Source: Tenacibaculum skagerrakense (GTDB taxonomy: Bacteria; Bacteroidota; Bacteroidia; Flavobacteriales; Flavobacteriaceae). Taken from it: DNA of 64,000 nucleotides. Position 1 is the stretch's first letter. Each line of letters starts with the position of its first letter. Made by a program: the position numbers and the translations under genes. The stretch lies in contig NZ_SLXM01000001.1 of the NCBI RefSeq assembly GCF_004345825.1, forward strand, positions 248,001 to 312,000. The letters are read 5' to 3'. Positions 25,876 through 34,072 of this stretch are shown piece after piece. The notes beneath the pieces are model-generated. The model did no database searches. It was given only the letters and a program-made list of their open reading frames with translations, and had not been told where the DNA came from.

Positions 25876-27306
25876 TTATTGCTTCTCCAAAAGTTCAATG
25901 GTTTGATCAACCCAACTTTTTGTGTTGTTTAAATGATGATTTGGAGCAATTCCAATCACTTCATATGCACGTTGTTTTTTATATCTACTTGATGTGCAGG
26001 TTAAAGTAAAATTATAACATGGAGTGTATACTGTTCCGACTTCTCCATAGCCAACATATCCTCCAGAATTTTCACCAACTAAAATTGTTTTTGAGCTTTG
26101 TTGTGCTCTGAACAATAGCGTTTCACATGAGCTTGCGCAATTTTTATTATACAAAATAGCTACTTTTTGTACAGCGTTCGATTTATAGTTTCTACTCATT
26201 TTCCCGCCTTTTGAAACAGACATAAAAGAATTTAATCGTGCTTTTTTCATTTTCTTTAATCGTTTTGCAAACCACTTTACACGATCTTCGCTAAAGTTAA
26301 TAGTATCTTCTTTCGCCTCTTTATACCATCCTTCCCAAATTTTAATATTGTCTTTTGTAACGTATAAATCAACTTTGTCAGTTTTAATTTTATTGGTGTA
26401 TATAAACTCCAACAAAGGATTTACATTGGCGTCACTTCCACCGCCATTATTACGAACATCAACTATCAAATAAGGTGTTTTTCGAATTGTATTGAAAGAA
26501 GCTTTATATAACGAATCTATCTTTGCACTTTTTCTTCCAGAGAAGGTTGGAATTCTTAAATAAGCAATGCTATCATTTATTGTTTTAAAATCAAATTCAT
26601 AGGAAACATCTGTAGCATGATTGACTTGTTTTTCAAGTGAGGTTTTAAACCAGAAATCACCTAAAACCCCTTCTTTTAAAAAGAATCTGCTGTTATATCG
26701 TACAGCATGATTTTTTAGATAAGAAATCGCTTGAAATTCATGTTGAATATCGGTCTTTTTAAGCTCAAATTTTACTTGTCCGGTTTTCCAAAGTTTAGTT
26801 TTAGATTCCAGAATAACACCTACATAATCTCTTAGAGCTGTTTTACTAGGAATAACAGCAATTTTGTAGGCTCCTTTAATTTCATAAACACCTCGAATAT
26901 CATCTAATGGATATTGGTTTTGATCAATTTGATCTGTAGGAATTACTTCTCTTGAAGTAAACGTTTTTGATGCTAAAAATTGTTGTACTTGTTCTTCATT
27001 TGAATCATCAATAGTTTCACTTCTCATGTAAATAGAAGAATGATTATCTCTAAAAAACTCAACGAATTGTAGAGTTAATTTATAGCAATCGCTTTTCGTT
27101 TCAGCTTTTTCCGCTTCGGCTTTTAAACTAGCTTTTAATGAAGCATATGTATCTTTTGTTTTGGAATTTACATTGTCTTTATATCCAGGAAGATTGTTTT
27201 CATAGTAAGTAATTACAAAATCTAAATCTTTGGAACATTTACAAACTTCTTGCGAAAAAGAATAATTGCAAATGAATAGCAGTAAAATGATAGTTATATT
27301 CTTCAT
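25876..27306 (-). CDS. S41 family (C-terminal processing) peptidase, exported
   Basis: A 476-residue protein with a Sec signal peptide (about 1-18, ending YSFSQ). The middle and C-terminal region has the tail-specific protease fold: DVRNNGGGSD (about 276-285), then the nucleophile region NKNCASSCETLLFRAQ and the following ENSGGYVGYGEV loop. In S41 proteases the Ser lies after this Cys-Ala segment. A PDZ domain is not obvious. It probably acts in the periplasm; target unknown. Its leader ends next to a hairpin at 27370-27396. Confidence 0.88.
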   Translation of the reverse strand: MKNITIILLLFICNYSFSQEVCKCSKDLDFVITYYENNLPGYKDNVNSKTKDTYASLKASLKAEAEKAETKSDCYKLTLQFVEFFRDNHSSIYMRSETIDDSNEEQVQQFLASKTFTSREVIPTDQIDQNQYPLDDIRGVYEIKGAYKIAVIPSKTALRDYVGVILESKTKLWKTGQVKFELKKTDIQHEFQAISYLKNHAVRYNSRFFLKEGVLGDFWFKTSLEKQVNHATDVSYEFDFKTINDSIAYLRIPTFSGRKSAKIDSLYKASFNTIRKTPYLIVDVRNNGGGSDANVNPLLEFIYTNKIKTDKVDLYVTKDNIKIWEGWYKEAKEDTINFSEDRVKWFAKRLKKMKKARLNSFMSVSKGGKMSRNYKSNAVQKVAILYNKNCASSCETLLFRAQQSSKTILVGENSGGYVGYGEVGTVYTPCYNFTLTCTSSRYKKQRAYEVIGIAPNHHLNNTKSWVDQTIELLEKQ

Positions 27307-27367
27307 TGTTAGTTTTTCAATTATTTTTTAAAAAGACAATTACAATTTACGAATGTTACACCTAACA

Positions 27368-27398
27368 AAAAACCTGAAGAAATGATCTTCAGGTTTTC
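27368..27398. terminator. Hairpin in the gap downstream of trpS
   Basis: AAAACCTGAAGA-AATGA-TCTTCAGGTTTT pairs perfectly, with flanking A and T runs, so it can terminate in either direction. Its likely role is ending the minus-strand trpS message before the S41 peptidase gene. Confidence 0.75.
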
Positions 27399-27433
27399 AT
27401 ATATTGTTTTATTCCTTAAACACATCCAAATGA

Positions 27434-27551
27434 GATTCCCATTTCACTGAAACAAGTTCAGTACAAGTCTTGGGAATGACAAGGATGGTATTTTTCGTTT
27501 TGTTATTTAAGCAAATCGCTGGAGGATTCCAGTCTATGCGGGAATGACAAG
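27434..27551. repeat. Two imperfect copies of an intergenic GTCATTCC / GGAATGAC-type repeat
   Basis: The 12-bp word GGGAATGACAAG occurs at 27472-27483 and 27540-27551. The first copy closes an inverted structure: ATTCCCA (27435-27441) with TGGGAAT (27471-27477) enclosing ACTGAA-ACAAG-TTCAGT (27446-27462). The second has GGAGGATTCCAGTC. On the minus strand this reads like the GTCATTCC...TGAACTTGTTTCAG...GAATC repeat I recall from intergenic DNA of flavobacteria. Confidence 0.55.
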
Positions 27552-27615
27552 TATCTATGATTTTTGTCTTTTCTCTCTAGTCTCTGCTCTTTCCTCTTTA
27601 ATCTTTGGTCTTTAG
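27552..27615. other. Polypyrimidine tract with short degenerate repeats downstream of trpS
   Basis: A run of CTTT/TCTC/TAGTCTC-type 6-8-nt units; on the minus strand it is a purine-rich AAAGACYAAAGA-like tract directly after the trpS stop. No ORF. Together with the repeats and hairpin it fills the only gap longer than 300 bases in the window. Confidence 0.45.
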
Positions 27616-27623
27616 TCTTAAAA

Positions 27624-28592
27624 CTAATAACCCACTTTTGCACGAACACGTTGTAAAACCTCTTTAGCTACTTTTCTTGCTTTTTCAGCTCCAATAGTTA
27701 AAGCTTCGTCAATCTCATGCTTATTTTCCATATAATGATTATACTTAGCTCTAACATCAGCAAACTTATCGATAATCAACTCATATAAAGCTTGCTTTGC
27801 ATGACCATAACCATAGTTTCCACCTTCAAAATTAGCTCGCATTTCAGCAATTTGCGCTTCTGAACCTAAGAGCTTGTATAAAGCAAAAACATTGTCAGTA
27901 TCAGGGTTTTTTGGTTCTTCTAACGGTGTACTATCTGTTTGAATCTTCATGATTTGCTTACGTAATTGTTTGTCTGATAAAAAGATGTTAATTACATTAT
28001 CACGAGACTTACTCATTTTTTCTCCATCTATCCCAGGCACCAATTGTGTATGCTCTTGAATTTTTGCTTGAGGTGGAACCAAGGTTTCCCCAACAATATT
28101 ATTTAAACGGTTAGCAACATCTCTAGTCATTTCTAAGTGTTGTAACTGATCTTTTCCTACAGGAACAATTTCTGCATCATACAATAAAATATCAGCAGCC
28201 ATTAACATTGGATAGGTAAATAACCCAGTATTAACATCCTCTAAACGATCCGCTTTATCTTTAAAACTGTGTGCAAGTGTTAATCGTTGATATGGATAAA
28301 AACAATTTAAATACCATGTCAATTCAGTAACTTCAGGAATATCACTTTGACGATAAAAAACAGTTTTATTAACATCAATACCGCAAGCTAACCAAGTAGC
28401 AGCAGTACTATAGGTATTTTCACGTAATTGATTTCCGTCTTTAATTTGTGTTAAAGAGTGCATATCTGCGATAAATAAAAACGATTCGTTTTCTGGCTGA
28501 TTCGCCATTTCAATTGCAGGTAAAATAGCACCTAATAAATTTCCTAAGTGTGGAGTTCCTGTACTTTGTACACCAGTTAAGATCCTAGACAT
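27624..28592 (-). CDS. trpS: Tryptophanyl-tRNA synthetase
   Basis: A 322-residue class I aminoacyl-tRNA synthetase of typical bacterial length. The HIGH signature reads TPHLGN (about 13-18) after the GVQSTG start, and the KMSKS loop reads EKMSKSRDN (about 191-199). It charges tRNA-Trp. A perfect minus-strand -7 element TACTTTTG (28662-28669) predicts a leader of about 66 nt with a hairpin, so leader-based control is possible. Confidence 0.97.
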   Translation of the reverse strand: MSRILTGVQSTGTPHLGNLLGAILPAIEMANQPENESFLFIADMHSLTQIKDGNQLRENTYSTAATWLACGIDVNKTVFYRQSDIPEVTELTWYLNCFYPYQRLTLAHSFKDKADRLEDVNTGLFTYPMLMAADILLYDAEIVPVGKDQLQHLEMTRDVANRLNNIVGETLVPPQAKIQEHTQLVPGIDGEKMSKSRDNVINIFLSDKQLRKQIMKIQTDSTPLEEPKNPDTDNVFALYKLLGSEAQIAEMRANFEGGNYGYGHAKQALYELIIDKFADVRAKYNHYMENKHEIDEALTIGAEKARKVAKEVLQRVRAKVGY

Positions 28593-28613
28593 TATATTTT
28601 CACTTTATAAGTT

Positions 28614-28641
28614 GTTTCAAAAAAAATAACTTTCTTGAAAC
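28614..28641 (-). promoter_or_regulatory. Hairpin in the predicted trpS leader
   Basis: Arms GTTTCAA (28614-28620) and TTGAAAC (28635-28641), 14-nt loop; in the transcript the loop contains a run of eight U. It lies between the predicted start (about 28658) and the ATG at 28592. Confidence 0.35.
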
Positions 28642-28661
28642 ATGTTGATTTTTTGCGAAAA

Positions 28662-28669
28662 CAAAAGTA
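28662..28669 (-). promoter_or_regulatory. -7 element for trpS
   Basis: Reads TACTTTTG on the minus strand, a perfect TAnnTTTG match. A plus-strand near-match TACATTAG (28701-28708) sits 5 nt before the divergent ATG at 28714. Confidence 0.35.
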
Positions 28670-28713
28670 AGGTTTAAATCTATCAAACAAAAGAAATTAC
28701 TACATTAGCGTAT

Positions 28714-29502
28714 ATGAAGTACATAAAAATTCCTTTCTTATTTCTATGGCGTGCGTGGTTTTATGTAATAATGTTTTTGGGGATTATAGTAATGTCACCA
28801 CTACTCATTGCACTGTCTTCAACTGAAAAACTATATCCTTATTTTTGGAAAGTTGTACGCTTCTTTTCTTATTTTTTATTGTATTCTATGGGGTGTAGAG
28901 TCTCAATTGAAAAAGAGGAGGAAATAGATCGTAATAAGAGCTATGTCTTTTGTGCAAATCACACGTCATTTTTTGATATTTGGTTAATGGCTATCATGAG
29001 CAAAAATCCGATTGTGTTTGTAGGAAAAAAGGAATTAGTTAAGATTCCAATTTTTGGTTTTTTTTACAAAAGAGTGGTAATTATGGTAGATAGAGGAAAT
29101 GCTAATAGCAGAAGAAAAGTTTACGGATTAGCAAAACAACGACTCAAAAACGGAACAAGTGTGGCAATTTACCCAGAAGGTTTGGTACCTGACGAAGAAG
29201 TGGTTTTAGCACCTTTTAAAAATGGTGCTTTTAGCTTGGCAATTGAGCATCAAATCCCAGTAGTTCCTCAGGTTTATTTTGACTGTAAACGTTCCTTTTC
29301 TTGGAATATTTATAAAGGCGGACCAAAAAAACTAAGAGCTAAGCAATGCAAGTTTATTTCTACAGAAGGCTTATCTTTAACAGATAGAAATGCGTTAAAG
29401 AACAAAACATTCGATTTAATTTATAATGAATTGATAAACGATAAAAAGTATATGAAATATACGTTAGCGGCAAAAAAGAATAATAATGAACCAATCCAAT
29501 AA
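28714..29502 (+). CDS. Second PlsC-family acyltransferase
   Basis: A 262-residue lysophosphatidic-acid-type acyltransferase. The HX4D motif reads NHTSFFD (about 83-89); the later motif is YPEGLVPDEE (about 152-161) instead of the usual FPEGTRS, and the protein ends with a long basic tail. Hydrophobic N-terminal helices anchor it to the membrane. The changed phosphate-binding motif suggests a different acceptor from the paralogue at 16835. Its 3' end overlaps the next gene by 17 nt. Confidence 0.85.
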   Translation: MKYIKIPFLFLWRAWFYVIMFLGIIVMSPLLIALSSTEKLYPYFWKVVRFFSYFLLYSMGCRVSIEKEEEIDRNKSYVFCANHTSFFDIWLMAIMSKNPIVFVGKKELVKIPIFGFFYKRVVIMVDRGNANSRRKVYGLAKQRLKNGTSVAIYPEGLVPDEEVVLAPFKNGAFSLAIEHQIPVVPQVYFDCKRSFSWNIYKGGPKKLRAKQCKFISTEGLSLTDRNALKNKTFDLIYNELINDKKYMKYTLAAKKNNNEPIQ

Positions 29503-30121
29503 CGATTACAGTCAGAAAGAAGAGTTTTTGAATATTCTTACACACGGTTTTGGTTTTTTTGCTAGTGTTTTTGCGTTTATGTTGCTTTTCCTAAAAGCTA
29601 TGGTCTACAATTCGTTTTGGGAAAGCGCCAGCTTTATTGTTTTCGGATTAAGTATGTTGATTTTATATGCGGCTTCAACTTTATACCATAGTGCAAAAAA
29701 CCTAGAGAAAAGAGCAAAATTAAAAGTGTTTGATCATGCTGCAATATTTGTGTTAATTGCAGGGAGTTATACTCCGTTTTGTATAGTGGCTTTACAATCC
29801 ACCCTAGGATGGAATATGTTTTTATTGGTATGGTTTATCGCTTTAATTGGAATTGTTTTTAAACTATTTTTTACCGGAAAACTAAAGCATGTTTCTACCG
29901 TAATGTATGTATTAATGGGTTGGTTAGTTGTGTTTTTTATATCGCCATTAATGAATAGCTTATCTGATTTAGGAGCCAATTATTTAATTGCTGGAGGAGT
30001 GTTTTACACTATTGGAGCTATTTTGTATTCCATTAAAAAAATACCATATAACCATGCGATATTTCATGTGTTTGTGTTGCTTGGTAGTTTTAGTCATTTT
30101 TGGGCAATTTATAATTTATAA
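29486..30121 (+). CDS. Hemolysin III / TrhA family membrane protein
   Basis: A 211-residue seven-helix membrane protein of the progestin/adipoQ receptor (PAQR)/hemolysin III superfamily. Motifs include HGFGFFASVFAFML near the start, the S-x3-H (STLYHS) of helix 2, the KVFDHAAIFVLIAGSYTPFC segment (Asp-His, metal binding) and the C-terminal HAIFHVFVLLGSFSHFW, which supplies the last histidines. Family members bind Zn in a putative hydrolase site; in E. coli the homologue maintains membrane-energised fluidity. The 17-nt overlap with the acyltransferase gene suggests a shared lipid-related role. Confidence 0.92.
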   Translation: MNQSNNDYSQKEEFLNILTHGFGFFASVFAFMLLFLKAMVYNSFWESASFIVFGLSMLILYAASTLYHSAKNLEKRAKLKVFDHAAIFVLIAGSYTPFCIVALQSTLGWNMFLLVWFIALIGIVFKLFFTGKLKHVSTVMYVLMGWLVVFFISPLMNSLSDLGANYLIAGGVFYTIGAILYSIKKIPYNHAIFHVFVLLGSFSHFWAIYNL

Positions 30122-30125
30122 TTCT

Positions 30126-30482
30126 ATGATAAGCTTGAAACTATTAAAGAATTATGAAGCTGATAAAAACATTAGTTTTCCGAATATCTATATTGATTTC
30201 TTTACTAAATATCGAAAGAAGATACCTCAAAATTTGGTCGGGACAGATATATTCAACGGAACAGAAGATTTAAATTTATGGGCAAAAGAGTTGTTAAATG
30301 ATGATAATACTGAGAATTTTTTGGAGGAAGATGATTTTGTTTTCATGATGCATCAAGGATATATGTTTTGGTATTTCAAAACTAATGAAGATGAAAATCC
30401 TACGGTGTATTCTTATTTTGAAGGTGATTTAAAACCAACAAAAAGAGGTGAATTAAAAAGCTTTTTGGCTAAATACATTTAA
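30126..30482 (+). CDS. SMI1/KNR4 family protein
   Basis: A 118-residue protein from ATG 30126, 4 nt after the TrhA stop; an ORF from 29988 covers TrhA coding DNA in another frame and is not the start. The pattern FPNIYIDFFTKY then VFMMHQGYMFWYFKTNEDENPTVYSYFEG is that of the SMI1/KNR4 (SUKH) superfamily, which includes many immunity proteins for polymorphic toxins and other non-immunity proteins. No toxin gene is adjacent, so an orphan or non-immunity role is possible. It converges on the CYTH gene (4-nt gap). Confidence 0.75.
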   Translation: MISLKLLKNYEADKNISFPNIYIDFFTKYRKKIPQNLVGTDIFNGTEDLNLWAKELLNDDNTENFLEEDDFVFMMHQGYMFWYFKTNEDENPTVYSYFEGDLKPTKRGELKSFLAKYI

Positions 30483-30485
30483 AGA

Positions 30486-30956
30486 TTACCATTTACTGTA
30501 AGGTTTCTTACTTAAATTAGAATTATAATATTCCTCTTTACCAGTTACTTCTTCTCCTAACCAAATTGGAGAGACGTACTTTTCATTTTCTGAAGAAAGT
30601 TCCACTTCCGCGATAACTAAACCTAAGTTGTCTCCAAGAAAATCATCTACTTCGAAAATGTGGTTTCCACTTTTTACGAGATAGCGATATTTTTCAATAA
30701 TCCCTTTTTCACATAAATTCATTAAATCATTTGCTTCCGCTTTGGTAATTTCTTTTTCCCATTCAAAACGAGAAGTACCAGTAGCATTAGATTTACCTTT
30801 TACTGTTATAAACCCTTTTTCATCATTAATTCGCACGCGAACAACGCGTTCTTTGTTAGAATTTAAAAATCCTTGTTTAATATAACTATGTTGGTGGGCT
30901 TCTTTCTTAAAACTTTCGTCTTTAACTAAGAATTTACGTTCAATTTCAATGCTCAT
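30486..30956 (-). CDS. CYTH domain protein (triphosphate tunnel / class IV cyclase-like)
   Basis: A 156-residue protein from the ATG at 30956; a TTG five codons upstream is not needed. The signature ExExK reads IEIERKF (about 3-9), followed by basic strands RVVRVRIND and KGFITVKGK, and an acidic LVIAEVELSSEN late strand, giving the charged beta-tunnel of CYTH enzymes. Small bacterial members are often inorganic triphosphatases; cyclase activity is not implied. Confidence 0.9.
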   Translation of the reverse strand: MSIEIERKFLVKDESFKKEAHQHSYIKQGFLNSNKERVVRVRINDEKGFITVKGKSNATGTSRFEWEKEITKAEANDLMNLCEKGIIEKYRYLVKSGNHIFEVDDFLGDNLGLVIAEVELSSENEKYVSPIWLGEEVTGKEEYYNSNLSKKPYSKW

Positions 30957-31009
30957 ATAACTCGCTTTCAAATTTGTACGAATGTATCGCTTTTGTCGTT
31001 ATTATTAAA

Positions 31010-31017
31010 TATCTTTG
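31010..31017 (+). promoter_or_regulatory. -7 element just before the porZ-like gene
   Basis: TATCTTTG matches TAnnTTTG and ends 9 nt before ATG 31026; predicted leader is about 5 nt. The operon porZ-recO-receptor-DUF3817-hypothetical would start here. Confidence 0.4.
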
Positions 31018-31025
31018 ACCAGATT

Positions 31026-33347
31026 ATGAAGAAAATCATTACTCTTTTACTAGTTGTATTTTCAGTTTTTTCACATTCACAGGTTGATTTTAGTAACCAA
31101 TGGGAAGACTTTTTTTCGTACAACAACATTAAAGATTTTACTATTTCTGGTGATGTTTTATATGCATTAGCTGATAATGCGGTTTTTACCTATGATATTC
31201 AAACGCAGGAAATCGAAAAGTTATCTTCTGTAAACGGATTATCTGGAGAAACAACTTCTGCTATTTTTTACAATGAAACTTATGAGAGATTAGTAATTGG
31301 ATATGATAATGGGCTCATTGAGGTTGTTGATAGAGACGGAACAGTAACTGTATCACCAGATATTGTTAATTTCAATCAATCGGGATTAAAACAAATCAAT
31401 GCGATTTATCAGTACAATGATGAGTTGTTACTTGCAACTTCTTTTGCTGTTATTGTGTATAATATTGAACGTTTAGAGTTTGGTGACACGTATTTTATCG
31501 GTCCAGCTTCTAGCAGTGTAAATGTTAATGATATTATAGTCTCTAACAATGAAATTTTTGCAGCTACTGATTCTGGAATTTTCGTTGCCAATACCAACGG
31601 AGGAAGTTTGTTAGACTCAAATAATTGGGAACAGCGTTTTTCAGGGAGTTTTAAACATATTGTTGAGTTTTCAGGAAATGTATATGCTGCTACAACTAGA
31701 GATTTGATTCGATTAAATGGAACTACTCAACAAACTATTTTTAATTATTCTGAGGATATAACCGATGTTAAAAGCGAAGAAAATTCTTTAATAGTTTCTT
31801 TAGCCTCTAGAGCAAACATATATAATCAAACATTAGCATTGTCTGGAAGTAATACGTCAAATGCAACATTTGATTTTACATTAAATTCAGCAGGAATTAA
31901 TTCAGGAATAACGTATTTAGCTACCCAAGAATTCGGAATTTTATTTGCTCCAATAGCCTCTCAAAGTTATACAGAGATTCATCCAAAAGGACCATTATCA
32001 AACCAAGTGTTTACAATTGAAGCCAATAATAATGGTTTATGGGTTGTGTATGGAGGATATGACTCAACTTTTACACCTTCTCAAATAAGGCAAGGATATT
32101 CACACTTTAACGGAACCGATTGGGTAAATGTTCCTTTTAATCCAAGTGATCCTTTTGGTGATTTAGTTCATGTTACTATTGATAAGAATAGCGATAATAG
32201 AGTTTTTATCAGTTCTTTTGGAGATACGGGAGCAGTAAACACAAAACTTACAGGAGGTTTATACGAGTTAATTGATGATCAAATTGTACGGTTTTACAAC
32301 CATTTAAATAGTCCATTGGAAGATATTGTTCCTACAGATCCAAACAGAGTTACTGTGCGTGTTGCTGGAACAGCTTTGGATAGAGAAGGAAATTTATGGG
32401 TTACAAACTTAATTGCTAATAGCAGGTTAAAAAAGTTATCACCTTCTGGTACTTGGACAAGTTTTGATATTAACGAATTGTATTTAGACAATAAACCCGG
32501 AATGGGAGAAATAGCAATTGATAATGCAAATACAGTTTGGATTACCACCCGAAGAAACGGTGTTTTTGCTTTTAATGAAAATGGGAATAGAAAAATTGCG
32601 TTGACAACAGAAGCCACAAAAGGTAATTTACCAAATGCATTTACAAGAACAGTTGCTATCGATAAAAATAATAGATTATGGATCGGAACATTATCGGGTT
32701 TAGTGGTTTTTAGCAATACATCTGGAATTTTTAACGCAACCGTTTACGATGCTGAGCCGATTATTATCTTAGATGAAGGTATTCCAAAAAAGTTATTAGG
32801 TGATCAAACTATCAACTCTATAAAAGTAGATGGGGCTAATAATAAGTGGTTTGGAACTGATAATGCAGGAGTACTTTACACCAATCCAAGCGGACAAAAC
32901 ACTTTAGCTAATTTTAATAAAGACAACTCGCCGCTTCCTTCTAATAAAATTGTAAAAATTGCAGTAGATGAATTTTCTGGTAAAGTATATTTTGCTACTG
33001 ATAAAGGAATTGTAGTTTATAATAGTAATGTTGCACCTTTTGGGAATGAGTTAGGAGAAGTTTATGGATATCCAAATCCAGCTTTAAGTAATCATAACAC
33101 TATAACAATTGCAGGAAGAAATGGATCTAATATCCCTAAAGGAACCAATGTTAAGATTTTAGACATAGCTGGTAATTTGGTATATGAAACCAATGTAGTT
33201 GAAGGACAGCAAGTACAAGGAGGAAAGGTAGTTTGGAATAAACGTAATTTAGCAGGACAAAAAGTTGCTTCTGGAGTATATGTAGTCTTACTAGTTACCG
33301 ATGATGGATTAGAAACTTCTACAACAAAAATTGCTATTGTAAATTAA
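31026..33347 (+). CDS. porZ: PorZ-like beta-propeller protein with type IX sorting domain
   Basis: A 773-residue secreted protein from ATG 31026; an in-frame TTG at 30993 would put 11 residues ahead of the signal peptide. Signal peptide (about 1-18), then propeller blades with repeated units such as GYDNGLIEVVDRDG and NLWVTN / RLWIGTLSGLVVF / NKWFGTDNAGVLY, and a C-terminal T9SS-type domain (GYPNPALSNHN .. GVYVVLLVT). PorZ of Porphyromonas gingivalis is a surface beta-propeller protein that acts with the attachment complex delivering A-LPS to T9SS cargo. Assignment rests on architecture plus the recO neighbour, which I recall as common in Flavobacteriia. Confidence 0.78.
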   Translation: MKKIITLLLVVFSVFSHSQVDFSNQWEDFFSYNNIKDFTISGDVLYALADNAVFTYDIQTQEIEKLSSVNGLSGETTSAIFYNETYERLVIGYDNGLIEVVDRDGTVTVSPDIVNFNQSGLKQINAIYQYNDELLLATSFAVIVYNIERLEFGDTYFIGPASSSVNVNDIIVSNNEIFAATDSGIFVANTNGGSLLDSNNWEQRFSGSFKHIVEFSGNVYAATTRDLIRLNGTTQQTIFNYSEDITDVKSEENSLIVSLASRANIYNQTLALSGSNTSNATFDFTLNSAGINSGITYLATQEFGILFAPIASQSYTEIHPKGPLSNQVFTIEANNNGLWVVYGGYDSTFTPSQIRQGYSHFNGTDWVNVPFNPSDPFGDLVHVTIDKNSDNRVFISSFGDTGAVNTKLTGGLYELIDDQIVRFYNHLNSPLEDIVPTDPNRVTVRVAGTALDREGNLWVTNLIANSRLKKLSPSGTWTSFDINELYLDNKPGMGEIAIDNANTVWITTRRNGVFAFNENGNRKIALTTEATKGNLPNAFTRTVAIDKNNRLWIGTLSGLVVFSNTSGIFNATVYDAEPIIILDEGIPKKLLGDQTINSIKVDGANNKWFGTDNAGVLYTNPSGQNTLANFNKDNSPLPSNKIVKIAVDEFSGKVYFATDKGIVVYNSNVAPFGNELGEVYGYPNPALSNHNTITIAGRNGSNIPKGTNVKILDIAGNLVYETNVVEGQQVQGGKVVWNKRNLAGQKVASGVYVVLLVTDDGLETSTTKIAIVN

Positions 33348-34069
33348 TGGGTTTAGTTTCAACAAAAGCTATTGTTTTTAGTACTATTAAATATGGTGAT
33401 ACTAGCTTAATTGTAAAATGTTTTACCTTAGAAGAAGGGATTAAAAGCTACTTAATTAAAGGAGTACTAAAATCTAAAAAAGGAAAATTAAAAGCAGCCT
33501 ATTTTCAGCCATTAACACAGTTACACCTTACAGCAAATCACAATAATAAAGGAAATCTTAACTCGATTAGAGAAGCTCATGTAACGATTCCTTATGAAAC
33601 TATTCCGTTTGAAATTAAGAAGCAGACCATTGTGTTGTTTCTATCAGAAATTTTATCCAACATAATTCAAGAGGAAGAGAAAAATGAAGGGTTGTATAAT
33701 TATATTGAAACAGCACTAATTTGGCTAGATTCTCATGATGTAATTTCTAACTTTCACCTACTATTTTTAATGAATTTATCGAGGTATTTAGGGTTTTATC
33801 CTGATACTTCCAACATCAATGCAAGTGCTTTTAGTTTAATCGAGGGATCTTTCACAAATAGTAGTTATGAAAAACTAACTCTAACAAATGAAAATTTAAC
33901 ATTGTTTAAAAAGCTGTTAGGCATAAATTTTGATGCAATTAATACTGTTTCTTTCAATAAAAATGAAAGACAAACCCTACTCAGAAGTATTATTCAATAT
34001 TTTGAATTACATTTGGAGGGTTTTAAAAAACCGAAATCTTTAGACGTTTTAGAAACAGTGTTTAGTTAA
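33347..34069 (+). CDS. recO: DNA repair protein RecO
   Basis: A 240-residue RecO. The N-terminal OB fold begins with TKAIVFSTIKYGDTSLIVKCFT (about 5-26), followed by SYLIKGVLKSKKGKLKAAYFQPLTQL, and the helical C-terminal region contains the LLFLMNLSRYLGFYPD segment. The C4 zinc finger seen in some RecO proteins is absent. RecO loads RecA with RecR for gap repair. The ATG overlaps the stop of the porZ-like gene by 1 nt (TAATG), so translation is coupled, and the receptor gene follows 3 nt later. Confidence 0.93.
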   Translation: MGLVSTKAIVFSTIKYGDTSLIVKCFTLEEGIKSYLIKGVLKSKKGKLKAAYFQPLTQLHLTANHNNKGNLNSIREAHVTIPYETIPFEIKKQTIVLFLSEILSNIIQEEEKNEGLYNYIETALIWLDSHDVISNFHLLFLMNLSRYLGFYPDTSNINASAFSLIEGSFTNSSYEKLTLTNENLTLFKKLLGINFDAINTVSFNKNERQTLLRSIIQYFELHLEGFKKPKSLDVLETVFS

Positions 34070-34072
34070 CTC

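Noticed and set aside
29988..30482. Longer start for the SMI1/KNR4 gene
   Set aside because: The extra 46 codons overlay TrhA coding sequence and do not look like SMI1 family; ATG 30126 fits the operon spacing.
32294..32716. Minus-strand 140-codon frame within the porZ-like gene
   Set aside because: Antisense shadow of a long coding gene; no signal or domain.
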